Positions 27,480 through 35,998 of a DNA stretch of 47,378 nt are shown here, piece by piece. Source of the stretch: Malaciobacter halophilus (lineage in GTDB: Bacteria > Campylobacterota > Campylobacteria > Campylobacterales > Arcobacteraceae); contig NZ_NXIF01000036.1 of the NCBI RefSeq assembly GCF_002837275.1, forward strand, positions 1-47,378. Direction: 5' to 3'. The first letter of the stretch is position 1, and each line of letters starts with the position of its first letter. The translations under genes and the position numbers were made by a program. The notes beneath the pieces were generated by a model. That model searched no databases, was not told the DNA's origin, and was given only the letters and a program-made list of their open reading frames with translations.

Positions 27480-28275
27480 TTATTTTTATATAAATAAAAA
27501 TTGATAATAATGCAAAAAATGATGATTGAAGCATTCCCATTGTTAACCAATCATCATATAAGAATCCTAGCTGTATATCTGGCTGTCTAAATATTTCTGC
27601 TACTATTCTTGCCACAGAGTATAAAACTCCATATAATAAAGCTAATTGTCCATCAAAGGATTTATATTTTCTAATAATAACTAAAATAATAAAAATTAAA
27701 AGACCCTCTAGTATTGCTTCATAAAGTTGAGATGGATGCCTTAATACACCATTTACATATATTCCCCAAGGAACATCTGTAACTCTTCCTACTAATTCTT
27801 GATTAAAAAAGTTTCCAATTCTTCCAAATATATATCCAGCTGAAACACCAATAACAGCAATATCTGCTAAGAAGAAAAATGATACTTTGTTTTTTTTACA
27901 AAATAGATATGAAGCTAAAATAAATCCAATAACAGCTCCGTGGTAACTCATTCCTGCAATTCCTGTAAACTCTCCATTTACAAATGGATTAAATATTTGC
28001 CAAGGATGTGTTAAATAATATATAGTATTTGGGTCATAAAAGATTATATATCCAAGTCTTGCACCTAATATCACACCAATTTCTGCCCACCAAATATATG
28101 AATCAAATGTATCTTGTTTAATAGGTATTTTATCATGTTTAATAAACCATTTTGCTACTATTATTGCACTTATTAAAGCTAAAGCATACATTATTCCATA
28201 CCAATGTACTGCAATTTGTCCTATATTAAAAGCAACAGGGTCAAAAGTTGAATATATATTTTGCCAATACTGCAT
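27457..28275 (-). CDS. lgt: Prolipoprotein diacylglyceryl transferase
   Basis: This 272-residue integral membrane enzyme has about seven hydrophobic segments. Family motifs include SYHGAVIGF, GRIGNFFNQELVGR and RHPSQLYEAILEG. It transfers diacylglycerol from phosphatidylglycerol to the lipobox cysteine of prolipoproteins, such as the lipoproteins at 37269, 44231 and 44576. It starts three bases after the stop of the Fe-S oxidoreductase gene upstream. Confidence 0.96.
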   Translation of the reverse strand: MQYWQNIYSTFDPVAFNIGQIAVHWYGIMYALALISAIIVAKWFIKHDKIPIKQDTFDSYIWWAEIGVILGARLGYIIFYDPNTIYYLTHPWQIFNPFVNGEFTGIAGMSYHGAVIGFILASYLFCKKNKVSFFFLADIAVIGVSAGYIFGRIGNFFNQELVGRVTDVPWGIYVNGVLRHPSQLYEAILEGLLIFIILVIIRKYKSFDGQLALLYGVLYSVARIVAEIFRQPDIQLGFLYDDWLTMGMLQSSFFALLSIFIYIKIKKSKATS

Positions 28276-28278
28276 ACT

Positions 28279-29574
28279 TTAATCTAATGCCTCTGCAATT
28301 AATTCAATAGGATTTTTAAATTCAACTTCATTAACTTTACCTTGATGTAAAGCATTTGTAAGTTGCATTCTACATGCTGAGCATTCAGCACTTACTACTT
28401 GTGCTTGTGTTTGTTTAATCATTGCAGCTTTTGGCAATCCAGCAGCTTTTGCAAACTCATATTTTTCTGTTTGCATAGTTACCCCACCAAAACCACAACA
28501 TCTATTTGGGTCACTCATCTCTTTTATTACATAATTATTAGAGAGTAAATTTCTTGGTTCTTTCCATACTCCTTGCATCTTTTTAGCATGGCATGGATCA
28601 TGATATGTAATAGTTTTTTCAAATTTTTTATTAGAGTTTTGTAGTAATTCATTTAACTTAGTATTATTTTCTAGCCATTTTGTAGCCATATATACTTTTT
28701 TAGCAATTTTACTAGCTCTTTCTTTCCATTGAGGTTGATTATGCAAATAGTGTTCCCAATCTTGGTTTATCATTGCACTACATGTTGCTTCTGGAATAAC
28801 AATTGCATCAACATCATCAATCCAAGTTTCAAAGTATTCAATGTTCTTTTTTACTAAATAATCAACAGTATCAAAATCACCAGTAAAATAAGCAGGTGCA
28901 CCACAACAAAGCTGTTTTTTAGGTATAAAAATATCTAAATCAAGCTTTTGTAATATTTTTACAAGTGAATCTCCTGTATTTGTATAAGTATAGTTACTCA
29001 TGCACCCAATAAAGATTGCAACTCTATTTTTTTTGCCTTCTTCCTCTTTTTTATTTTTTGCATAGATATTTTCTGGATACTTTTTTAGAAAACTTTTACT
29101 ATCTGCAAAAGGTAAGGCTCTATCTTTTTTAACTATTGGCAAAGAAAATCTTGGAAGTGCAGACTGTTTTTTTTCATCAAGCTTAAGTGCACATGTTTGA
29201 AACATCCATCCAAGTTTCGATAGAAAATCCATAGTTCTTCTATGTCTTAGAAGAAAAAAGAATAGTTTCTTATACCATGCAAGTCCATATTTTTTTGCAA
29301 TATCACTTCTTACTTGTTCTATAATCATATCAGTAGGAAGATCATTTGGACAGGCTTCTACGCAGTTAGTACATAAAAAACAGCTTTCAAAAATGTCTTT
29401 TGCATTTTTATCAAGTTCAAGTTCATCTCTTTTGTAAGCACCTAATAAATCAATAAAACCCCTTGGACTTGTCGTCTCATCTTGATTTATATTGAAAATA
29501 GTACATACAGGTTTACATTTACCACACTTTACGCAATCATCACTTATTGTTGTATAATCAAATTTATTATTCAC
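28279..29574 (-). CDS. Fe-S oxidoreductase, GlcF/LutA-like (two 4Fe-4S motifs, two CCG domains)
   Basis: In this 431-residue protein, two ferredoxin-like clusters are at CVKCGKCKPVC and CFLCTNCVEACP near the N-terminus. Two CCG domains follow, with CCGAPAYFTG and CCGFGGVTMQ, which are typical of glycolate oxidase iron-sulfur subunit, HdrB-like and lactate utilisation proteins. It passes electrons between a flavin dehydrogenase and the respiratory chain; the dehydrogenase subunit is not nearby. It is probably co-transcribed with lgt. The substrate (glycolate or lactate) cannot be decided. Confidence 0.85.
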   Translation of the reverse strand: MNNKFDYTTISDDCVKCGKCKPVCTIFNINQDETTSPRGFIDLLGAYKRDELELDKNAKDIFESCFLCTNCVEACPNDLPTDMIIEQVRSDIAKKYGLAWYKKLFFFLLRHRRTMDFLSKLGWMFQTCALKLDEKKQSALPRFSLPIVKKDRALPFADSKSFLKKYPENIYAKNKKEEEGKKNRVAIFIGCMSNYTYTNTGDSLVKILQKLDLDIFIPKKQLCCGAPAYFTGDFDTVDYLVKKNIEYFETWIDDVDAIVIPEATCSAMINQDWEHYLHNQPQWKERASKIAKKVYMATKWLENNTKLNELLQNSNKKFEKTITYHDPCHAKKMQGVWKEPRNLLSNNYVIKEMSDPNRCCGFGGVTMQTEKYEFAKAAGLPKAAMIKQTQAQVVSAECSACRMQLTNALHQGKVNEVEFKNPIELIAEALD

Positions 29575-29692
29575 TTTTTATAAACCTTTTATTATTTAAA
29601 AAAATTATTATTTCATAAAAGAAGTTAATATACTAAAATATTAGTTAATATTTGATGAATTGTAGTAAAGAAAAAAGCTTTAATAAAGTAGA

Positions 29693-29718
29693 TTTCTAAG
29701 ACTAAATAGTCTTAGAAA
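29693..29718. terminator. Hairpin at the end of hemN
   Basis: A perfect 11-bp inverted repeat, TTTCTAAGACT / AGTCTTAGAAA, has a four-base loop and spans the hemN stop codon. It is likely the terminator of the argF-hemN transcript, though the T-run after it on the minus strand is short. Confidence 0.55.
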
Positions 29719-31069
29719 ATCTTCTTTTATTTTCAGGAACCTTTTTAAGATATGCATCAAATGGCATACAGATATTTCTTATTAGCATTGTTCCAGTAGG
29801 AGAAACTTGAATTTTTTCATCATTAATACATAAAAGTTCAGCTTCAATAAATTCATTAAGTTGTGGCAAGTCATGTTTAAAATACTCTTTAAAATTAATA
29901 TCAAATTTTTTCTCAACTCTTGGAATATTTAATGAAAAATTACTCATAAGTTCCATAATTACAAATTGTCTAATTTCATCATCTTTGCTTAATTTATACC
30001 CTTTAAATGTAGGTAAAATTCCTTCATCTAAAGCTGTTTCATAAGATTTTAAATCTTTGTAGTTTTGTGCATAATAATCTACACCATTTCCAATTGATGT
30101 AAGACCAATTCCTATTAAATCTGCACCACCTTTAGTTGTATAACCTTGAAAATTTCTATGAAGTTCACCTTTTTCAATAGCTTTAAATAGCTCATCTTCT
30201 GGTTTTGCAAAGTGATCCATTCCTACCATTTTATAGCCATTTGTTGTAAAAAAATCAATTGTATCTTTTAAAATAACTAATTTTTCACTTGCAGGTGCAA
30301 ATGTTGATTCATCAAATTTTCTCATAGTTTTCATAAGCCAAGGTACGTGAGCATAGTTAAATACTGCTAATCTATCTGGATTTAACTTTATTACTTGTTC
30401 TATTGTATTATGAAATGATTTAGCAGTTTGATGAGGAAGTCCATAAATTAAATCAATATTAATAGATTTAATCCCTGCATCTCTAGCTATTTGCATCACA
30501 TTTTGTGTTGTTTCATAAGGTTGAATTCTATGAATAGTTTTTTGTACTTGTGGGTCAATATCTTGAACTCCAAAACTTAATCTATTAAATCCACCTTCTT
30601 TTAATGCATCCATGTGCTCTTTTGTAAAAAATCTTGGATCAACTTCACAAGATATTTCAGCATCATCACTAAAGTTTACAAAAGTTTGTTTCAACATAGA
30701 AATAACTTCTCTTAACTGTTCAGGAGAAAAAAACGTTGGAGTTCCTCCTCCAAAGTGCATTTGCGTTACAACTCTTGAAGTATTTAAATGTTTTTTTAAT
30801 ATTTCAAGCTCTTTTTTTAAATATTGTAAATATCTTACTTTTTTGTCCTCTTTAGATGTAAAAATTACATTACATCCACAAAAATAACAGGCACTTCTAC
30901 AAAAAGGAAGATGTATATATAAAGATAAGTTTCTATTATCATCTTGATTTTTGTAAAACTCTATTAAATCTTTGTGAGTAAACTCTTCACTAAATTCTGG
31001 AGCCGTTGGATATGAAGTATATCGTGGTCCAGGTCTTGAATATTTTTCAAATTTTTTAAAATCTATCAT
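29702..31069 (-). CDS. hemN: Oxygen-independent coproporphyrinogen III oxidase (radical SAM)
   Basis: In this 455-residue protein, the N-terminal PGPRYTSYPTAPEF is characteristic of true HemN. The 4Fe-4S motif is in FCRSACYFCGCN (C-x3-C-x2-C with a further Cys). HFGGGTPTFFS and NIDLIYGLPHQT follow. It converts coproporphyrinogen III to protoporphyrinogen IX without oxygen in heme synthesis. hemB is also in the window. It starts two bases after the argF stop codon, so the two genes are co-transcribed. Confidence 0.95.
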   Translation of the reverse strand: MIDFKKFEKYSRPGPRYTSYPTAPEFSEEFTHKDLIEFYKNQDDNRNLSLYIHLPFCRSACYFCGCNVIFTSKEDKKVRYLQYLKKELEILKKHLNTSRVVTQMHFGGGTPTFFSPEQLREVISMLKQTFVNFSDDAEISCEVDPRFFTKEHMDALKEGGFNRLSFGVQDIDPQVQKTIHRIQPYETTQNVMQIARDAGIKSINIDLIYGLPHQTAKSFHNTIEQVIKLNPDRLAVFNYAHVPWLMKTMRKFDESTFAPASEKLVILKDTIDFFTTNGYKMVGMDHFAKPEDELFKAIEKGELHRNFQGYTTKGGADLIGIGLTSIGNGVDYYAQNYKDLKSYETALDEGILPTFKGYKLSKDDEIRQFVIMELMSNFSLNIPRVEKKFDINFKEYFKHDLPQLNEFIEAELLCINDEKIQVSPTGTMLIRNICMPFDAYLKKVPENKRRFSKTI

Positions 31070-31070
31070 A

Positions 31071-31997
31071 CTATTTATCTCTTTGTTTATCTAGCCAAAC
31101 CATTACACCTTTTTGTGCATGTAGTCTGTTTTCTGCTTCTTGGAAAATTAGACTTTGTGGTCCTTCTATAACATCTTCGCTTACTTCATAACCTCTATAT
31201 GCAGGTAAACAGTGAAGGAATATTGCATTTTCATGGGCTAATTTCATCATCTCATTATCTACAATATAACCATCAAAATCTTTTACTCTTTTCTCTTTTT
31301 CATCTTCTTGTCCCATTGATACCCAAGTATCAGTTGTAACAACAGTTGAACCTTCTACTGCTTCTTTTGGATTATTTGAAATAACTATTTTTGCACCTGA
31401 GTTTTTAGCTTCATTTAAAGCATTTTCTAAAATTGTATTATCTACTTCATAACCCTTTGGTGTTGCAATTCTTAATTCAAACCCTAATTTTGCAGCCATA
31501 TTTAACCATGAATGAGCCATGTTATTACCATCACCAATATACGCAACAACTAAGTCTTTATCTAAGCCTGCTTCTTGTATAGTCATATAATCAGCCATCA
31601 ATTGAACTGGGTGAAATTCATTTGTTAATCCATTGATTACGGGAACTTTTGAGTATTTTGCAAACTCTTCTAGTTTAGATTGTTCAAATGTTCTAATCAT
31701 AACCATATCAACCATTCTTGAAATAACTCTACTTGTATCACTCATAGGTTCGCCTCTACCTAATTGAATATCATTAGATGATAAAAATAGTCCTACTCCA
31801 CCTAATTGATAGATACCAGTTTCAAAACTAACTCTTGTTCTTGTACTACTTTTTTCAAAAATCATTCCAAGTGTTTGTTTTGGCATATACTCTTTAAAAA
31901 CTCTATTTTTTGTTTCTGTTTTTATCTCTTTTGCAAGATTTAGAATCTCTAAAATCTCATCTTTTGTATAATCTGCTAATGTTAAAAAATGTCTCAT
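31071..31997 (-). CDS. argF: Ornithine carbamoyltransferase
   Basis: This 308-residue enzyme has the carbamoyl-phosphate motif [10 protein letters not shown], the downstream [12 protein letters not shown] and the ornithine-binding [12 protein letters not shown]. It forms citrulline from ornithine and carbamoyl phosphate. The start at 31997 is the ATG of MRHFLTL, as in homologues, with AAAGG upstream; a longer reading frame adds nine residues without support. Together with argG it covers two steps of arginine synthesis, though the genes are 17 kb apart. Confidence 0.96.
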   Translation of the reverse strand: MRHFLTLADYTKDEILEILNLAKEIKTETKNRVFKEYMPKQTLGMIFEKSSTRTRVSFETGIYQLGGVGLFLSSNDIQLGRGEPMSDTSRVISRMVDMVMIRTFEQSKLEEFAKYSKVPVINGLTNEFHPVQLMADYMTIQEAGLDKDLVVAYIGDGNNMAHSWLNMAAKLGFELRIATPKGYEVDNTILENALNEAKNSGAKIVISNNPKEAVEGSTVVTTDTWVSMGQEDEKEKRVKDFDGYIVDNEMMKLAHENAIFLHCLPAYRGYEVSEDVIEGPQSLIFQEAENRLHAQKGVMVWLDKQRDK

Positions 31998-32132
31998 ATT
32001 ATTTACCTTTATAATGTAAAGCAAATATTATATATAAGTTGTGTTTATTTGTTTCTTAATTAACTTTTTAGAAAAATTTTTTTTTAAAAAAAACTCTTTC
32101 AAAGTATGAATAAAACGCTACAAAGCCCGTGA

Positions 32133-32162
32133 AATAACACTTTAGTGACTTTTGATGTTATT
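32133..32162. promoter_or_regulatory. Inverted repeat upstream of nrdD, possible operator
   Basis: AATAACA at 32133-32139 and TGTTATT at 32156-32162 form an inverted repeat. Between them lies a small CACT-TT-AGTG palindrome. The placement, 50-80 bases before the nrdD start, fits a regulatory site. It does not clearly match an NrdR or FNR box, and short inverted repeats are common in AT-rich DNA. Confidence 0.25.
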
Positions 32163-32213
32163 GCTATTTAAGAGATACTGTCTTAAAATTCCACATATTA
32201 AAAAGGAATGAAA

Positions 32214-34337
32214 ATGATAAAAGAAGTATTAAAAAGAGATGGAACAACCAAAGAGTTTCATAGTTTTAAAATTGAAGATGCAATCAAAAAAGCATTTAAA
32301 AGTGTAAATACAAAATATGATAAAACAATTTTTTTTAATGTATTAGAACTTTTAGAGCAAAAAAGAGTGATTGCAGTAGAAGATATTCAAGACTCAATAG
32401 AAAAAGAACTTTACAAAGCTAGATATTTTGAAGTAATGAAATCTTTTATGCTTTATAGACATATGCATAAAATGCAAAGAGAGCATGTTTTAGGGCTAGA
32501 TAAAGATACAACTTATATCAACTGTACTCAAACTATTCAAGAGTATATTAATAAAACTGATTGGAGAATTAATGCAAACTCTAATACAGGGTATTCTCAT
32601 GCGGGTTTAATTAATAATAGTGCAGGAAAAGTAATTGCAAACTATTGGCTAGATAAAATTTACTCAAAAGAAGAGGGGTACGCCCATAGAAATGCCGATT
32701 ATCATATTCATGACTTAGATTGCTTAAGTGGATATTGCGCGGGTTGGAGTTTAAGAGTATTATTAGATGAAGGTTTTAATGGTGTAAGAGGTAGAGTTGA
32801 GAGTAATGCCCCAAACCATTTTAGAGAAGCTTTAGGACAAATGGCAAACTTTTTAGGAATACTACAAAGTGAGTGGGCTGGTGCACAAGCATTTTCTTCT
32901 TTTGATACATATTTAGCACCTTATGTATTTAAAGATAAGCTATCTTTTTCAGAAGTTAAAAAAAATATTAGAAGTTTTATTTATAATTTGAATGTTCCTG
33001 CAAGATGGGGACAAAGTCCTTTTACAAATGTAACTATTGATTGGACTGTACCTGAAGATTTAAAAGATCAAATTCCAACAAAGAAGCAAGTACACCTTTT
33101 AAAAGATTTTTATGATGAAGACTTGTATGAAGCAATTAAACAAAAAGGTTATACAAGCTTTGAAGAGTTAACATATAAAGATTTCCAAAAACAGATGAAT
33201 ATGATAAATAAAGCATATTATGAAGTTATGACAGAAGGTGATAAAACAGGACAACCTTTTACCTTCCCAATTCCAACGGTAAATATTACTGAAGATTTTG
33301 ATTGGTATGGTGAAAATACTGATATATTATTTGAAAATAGTGCCAAAATTGGAAGTTCATATTTTCAAAATTTTATTGGTAGCCAATACATAAGAGATGA
33401 AAATGGAAATTTGGTTCCAAATGAAAAAGCTTATAAACCTGGGCATGTAAGAAGTATGTGTTGTAGATTGCAATTAGACTTAAGAGAACTTCTTAAAAGA
33501 GGTGGAGGTCTTTTTGGTAGTGCTGAAATGACTGGAAGTATAGGTGTAGTTACTATAAATATGGCAAGATTAGGGTATGTTTATAAAAATGACAAAGAGG
33601 GACTTTATGAAAGATTAGATGAGTTGATGCAACTTGCAAAATCTACATTAGAAAAGAAAAGAGAGTTTATACAAACACTATATGATAGAGGACTTTTCCC
33701 TTATACTAAAAGATATTTACATCATTTTAATAACCATTTTTCTACTATTGGGATTAATGGTGTAAATGAAATGATTAAAAACTTTTTTGATTTAAAAGAG
33801 GATATTTCATCTCAAACTGGTATGCAGTTTGCCCATGAAATTTTAGACCATATGAGAGAAAGAATGGTAGAGTTTCAAGAACAAACAGGAAATTTATATA
33901 ATTTAGAAGCTACACCAGCTGAAGGTACAACATATAGATTTGCAAAAGAAGATAAAAAGAGATTTAAAGATATTGTTCAAGCAGGGTTTGATAAAAATAT
34001 TTATTATACAAACTCTTCTCAATTACCAGCAGATTTTACAGATGATATTTTTGAAGCATTAGATTTACAAGATGAGTTACAATGCAAATATACAGGTGGA
34101 ACAGTACTTCACTTATATATGAGAGAAAGAGTAAGTTCAGCGGAAGCTTGTAGAAAGTTGATTAAAAATGTAATATCAAACTACAAGTTACCTTATATAA
34201 CAGTTACTCCAGTTTTCTCTGTATGTCCAACACATGGATATATAAGTGGAGAATTTGAGTATTGTCCAAAATGTGATGAAGAAATTTTAAAAAAGGAGTT
34301 AGAAGAATGGAAAGTTACAGAATACCAAAACATTTAG
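32214..34337 (+). CDS. nrdD: Anaerobic ribonucleoside-triphosphate reductase, catalytic part without glycyl-radical tail
   Basis: This class III reductase makes dNTPs under anoxia. An ATP-cone (KRDGTTKEFHSFKIEDA) lies at the N-terminus, followed by the catalytic region with YCAGWSLRVLL, RSMCCRLQLD and AEMTGSIGVVTINMARLG, and a C-terminal zinc ribbon (VCPTHGYIS and YCPKC). The start at ATG 32214 is preferred over ATG 32208, because AAAAGGA directly abuts the latter. The reading frame ends with an unusual tail, ELEEWKVTEYQNI, and lacks the RVxGY glycyl-radical motif that ends NrdD. That motif is in the overlapping gene at 34307. MCCR may indicate a thiol-dependent subtype (inference). Confidence 0.93.
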   Translation: MIKEVLKRDGTTKEFHSFKIEDAIKKAFKSVNTKYDKTIFFNVLELLEQKRVIAVEDIQDSIEKELYKARYFEVMKSFMLYRHMHKMQREHVLGLDKDTTYINCTQTIQEYINKTDWRINANSNTGYSHAGLINNSAGKVIANYWLDKIYSKEEGYAHRNADYHIHDLDCLSGYCAGWSLRVLLDEGFNGVRGRVESNAPNHFREALGQMANFLGILQSEWAGAQAFSSFDTYLAPYVFKDKLSFSEVKKNIRSFIYNLNVPARWGQSPFTNVTIDWTVPEDLKDQIPTKKQVHLLKDFYDEDLYEAIKQKGYTSFEELTYKDFQKQMNMINKAYYEVMTEGDKTGQPFTFPIPTVNITEDFDWYGENTDILFENSAKIGSSYFQNFIGSQYIRDENGNLVPNEKAYKPGHVRSMCCRLQLDLRELLKRGGGLFGSAEMTGSIGVVTINMARLGYVYKNDKEGLYERLDELMQLAKSTLEKKREFIQTLYDRGLFPYTKRYLHHFNNHFSTIGINGVNEMIKNFFDLKEDISSQTGMQFAHEILDHMRERMVEFQEQTGNLYNLEATPAEGTTYRFAKEDKKRFKDIVQAGFDKNIYYTNSSQLPADFTDDIFEALDLQDELQCKYTGGTVLHLYMRERVSSAEACRKLIKNVISNYKLPYITVTPVFSVCPTHGYISGEFEYCPKCDEEILKKELEEWKVTEYQNI
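34286..34298 (+). promoter_or_regulatory. Overlapping slippery heptamers and ribosome binding site at the nrdD split
   Basis: In the nrdD frame the codons read ATT TTA AAA AAG GAG. This contains T-TTA-AAA (34286-34292) and A-AAA-AAG (34289-34295); the latter is the heptamer used in E. coli dnaX for -1 frameshifting. A -1 slip here leads, without a stop, into the frame of the small radical-domain gene. AGGAG at 34294-34298 is also an ideal ribosome binding site for the ATG at 34307. Confidence 0.5.
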
Positions 34338-34468
34338 AGGATAAAAGAACAAAGTGTGTTGTTTACACAAGAGTAATGGGTTATCACAGACCAGTAGAAA
34401 GTTTTAATATAGGAAAAAAAGGTGAGCATAAACAAAGAGTTAAATTTATCGAAAAAAATAATATATGA
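34307..34468 (+). CDS. Separate glycyl-radical domain of NrdD (53 aa)
   Basis: This 53-residue protein contains KCVVYTRVMGYHRPVESFNIGKK, written here in parts: TRVMGYHRP and SFNIGKKGEHKQR. These match the very end of class III reductases, where RVxGY carries the radical glycine (here Gly25, codon at 34379) and a GKxxE segment follows. It starts inside nrdD in the -1 frame, with AGGAG eight bases before its ATG, and overlaps the nrdG start by 47 bases. It could be a separate subunit that supplies the radical in trans, or be reached by frameshifting. NrdG would install the radical. Confidence 0.8.
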   Translation: MESYRIPKHLEDKRTKCVVYTRVMGYHRPVESFNIGKKGEHKQRVKFIEKNNI

Positions 34469-35120
34469 TATTACTCGGTTTACAACTTTAGATTATAAAG
34501 ACAATTTATCTTGTATTGTATGGTTTATATCATGCAATATGAGATGTCAATACTGTTATAATAGTGATATTGTTTTATCTAAAGAAGGAAATTATGAGAT
34601 TAAAGAATTATTTAGTTTTTTAGAGAAAAGAGTAGGGCTTTTAGATGCTGTTGTTTTAAGTGGTGGTGAAGCTACTATGCATAATCTTGAGCCAATTTGT
34701 AAACAAATTAAATCAATGGGATTTAAAATTAAACTTGATACAAATGGAACAAATCAAAAACTTTTAAAAACTTTAATAGACAATGGGTATATTGATTATA
34801 TTGCATTGGATTTTAAAGCACCTAAAAATAAGTTTGAAGATATAACTAAAACAAAACAGTATGAAAAGTTTATAGCTAGTTTAGAGTATTTAATCAAAAC
34901 AAATTTTGATTTTGAAACTAGAGTGACTTTACATGAAGATTTACTAGATGAAAATGATATAAATGAAATAATTGATGTTTTAATAGACAAAGGCTACAAT
35001 AATAGCCTTTATATCCAAAATTTTTTAGATGTTCCAAACTTTGGAAATTTAAGTGAGTCTAAAAAATATATAAACAAAGATTTAATAAGTGATAAATTAA
35101 ATATTGTTTGGAGAAATTAA
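34422..35120 (+). CDS. nrdG: Anaerobic ribonucleotide reductase activase (radical SAM)
   Basis: In this 232-residue protein, the 4Fe-4S/SAM motif is in CNMRCQYCYN (Cys 38, 42, 45). LSGGEATMH and KLDTNGTN follow, as in glycyl-radical activating enzymes. It generates the glycyl radical on the NrdD system. The start is probably GTG at 34422 with AGGA seven bases upstream, placing it inside the small radical-domain gene; this start is less certain than the rest. Its 3' end overlaps a convergent regulator gene by 24 bases. Confidence 0.92.
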   Translation: MSINKELNLSKKIIYDITRFTTLDYKDNLSCIVWFISCNMRCQYCYNSDIVLSKEGNYEIKELFSFLEKRVGLLDAVVLSGGEATMHNLEPICKQIKSMGFKIKLDTNGTNQKLLKTLIDNGYIDYIALDFKAPKNKFEDITKTKQYEKFIASLEYLIKTNFDFETRVTLHEDLLDENDINEIIDVLIDKGYNNSLYIQNFLDVPNFGNLSESKKYINKDLISDKLNIVWRN

Positions 35121-35783
35121 ATATCCTTGACCTGAAATATTTTTTATTAAAGTTTTAGAAGTTTTTGCTCTAAATCTTTTAATAAATGTTCTTAATCTCT
35201 CATCTGTTGCTTCTTCTTTTTCCCATAAAGTATCTTTAATTTTTTCAATTGAAACTATATTGGGATGATTTTTAATTAGTAAATATAAAAAATCTTTTTC
35301 TCTTTTTGTTAAACTTACAATTTTATCTTCTTTATCAAAAAGATTAAATTTATTCTTATCAAAATATAATTCATCAGATAGTCTTACAACTCTTTTTTTA
35401 TCTAATTTTATTGCTAAAGTTTCAAGATATGTTAATACTTCATCTGGATCAAATGGTTTAATAAAATATTTTGTAATCCCTATATCAATTGCATTTAGTA
35501 GCTTTTCTTTTTCTGAAAAAGCACTAAGTACTATAACAGGAATATTCTCATCAAACTCTTTAATTTTCTTAGTCATTGCTAAACCATCGAGTTTTGGCAT
35601 CATAATATCTGTAATTACAATATCTGGCTTTATTGATTTTACTTTTTCTAGTCCTTCTTCTCCATCTTTTGCAAGTGTAAAGCTAAAAAAATAATCTCCT
35701 ATTGCATCTTTTAAAAGTTTTGCAATATTTGGTTCATCTTCTACAAGTAGAACTTTAAACTCTTTTAATATGTTTTCTGACAC
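35097..35783 (-). CDS. OmpR-family response regulator
   Basis: This 228-residue protein has a receiver domain (~8-120) with VEDEPNI, VITDIMMPK, VLSAFSEK and FIKPFDPDE. The winged-helix domain (~135-225) has LTKREKDFLYLLIKN and ends ISGQGYLISP. All phospho-relay residues are present. It is convergent with nrdG and overlaps its end. No kinase is adjacent. Confidence 0.9.
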   Translation of the reverse strand: MSENILKEFKVLLVEDEPNIAKLLKDAIGDYFFSFTLAKDGEEGLEKVKSIKPDIVITDIMMPKLDGLAMTKKIKEFDENIPVIVLSAFSEKEKLLNAIDIGITKYFIKPFDPDEVLTYLETLAIKLDKKRVVRLSDELYFDKNKFNLFDKEDKIVSLTKREKDFLYLLIKNHPNIVSIEKIKDTLWEKEEATDERLRTFIKRFRAKTSKTLIKNISGQGYLISPNNI

Positions 35784-35961
35784 AGATATCTCCTAATTTA
35801 ATTGGTAATTAAAACAAAATTATAGAATTTTTTTTTAAAAATGAGATAAAAGTAAAAAATAACAAAAACTTATAGGCATAAAATAACTTGAAATAAAGCT
35901 CAATTTATGGTACTTTATAACTAAATAGAAAAATTTTATAGAATAGTTTTAAAAAATAGAC

Positions 35962-35994
35962 TATAATACTATTATTGATTTCACACAAAGAGGA
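35962..35994 (+). promoter_or_regulatory. Promoter and ribosome binding site for the GshB-like gene
   Basis: TATAAT at 35962-35967 and AGAGGA at 35989-35994 precede the ATG at 35999. The ribosome binding site decides this start against a TTG at 35975 that lies right at the expected transcription start. Confidence 0.5.
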
Positions 35995-35998
35995 TAAA

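Noticed and set aside
32150-32166. TTGAT near nrdD as an FNR/CRP-type site
   Set aside because: Only one half-site is present; the expected ATCAA partner four bases away is missing.
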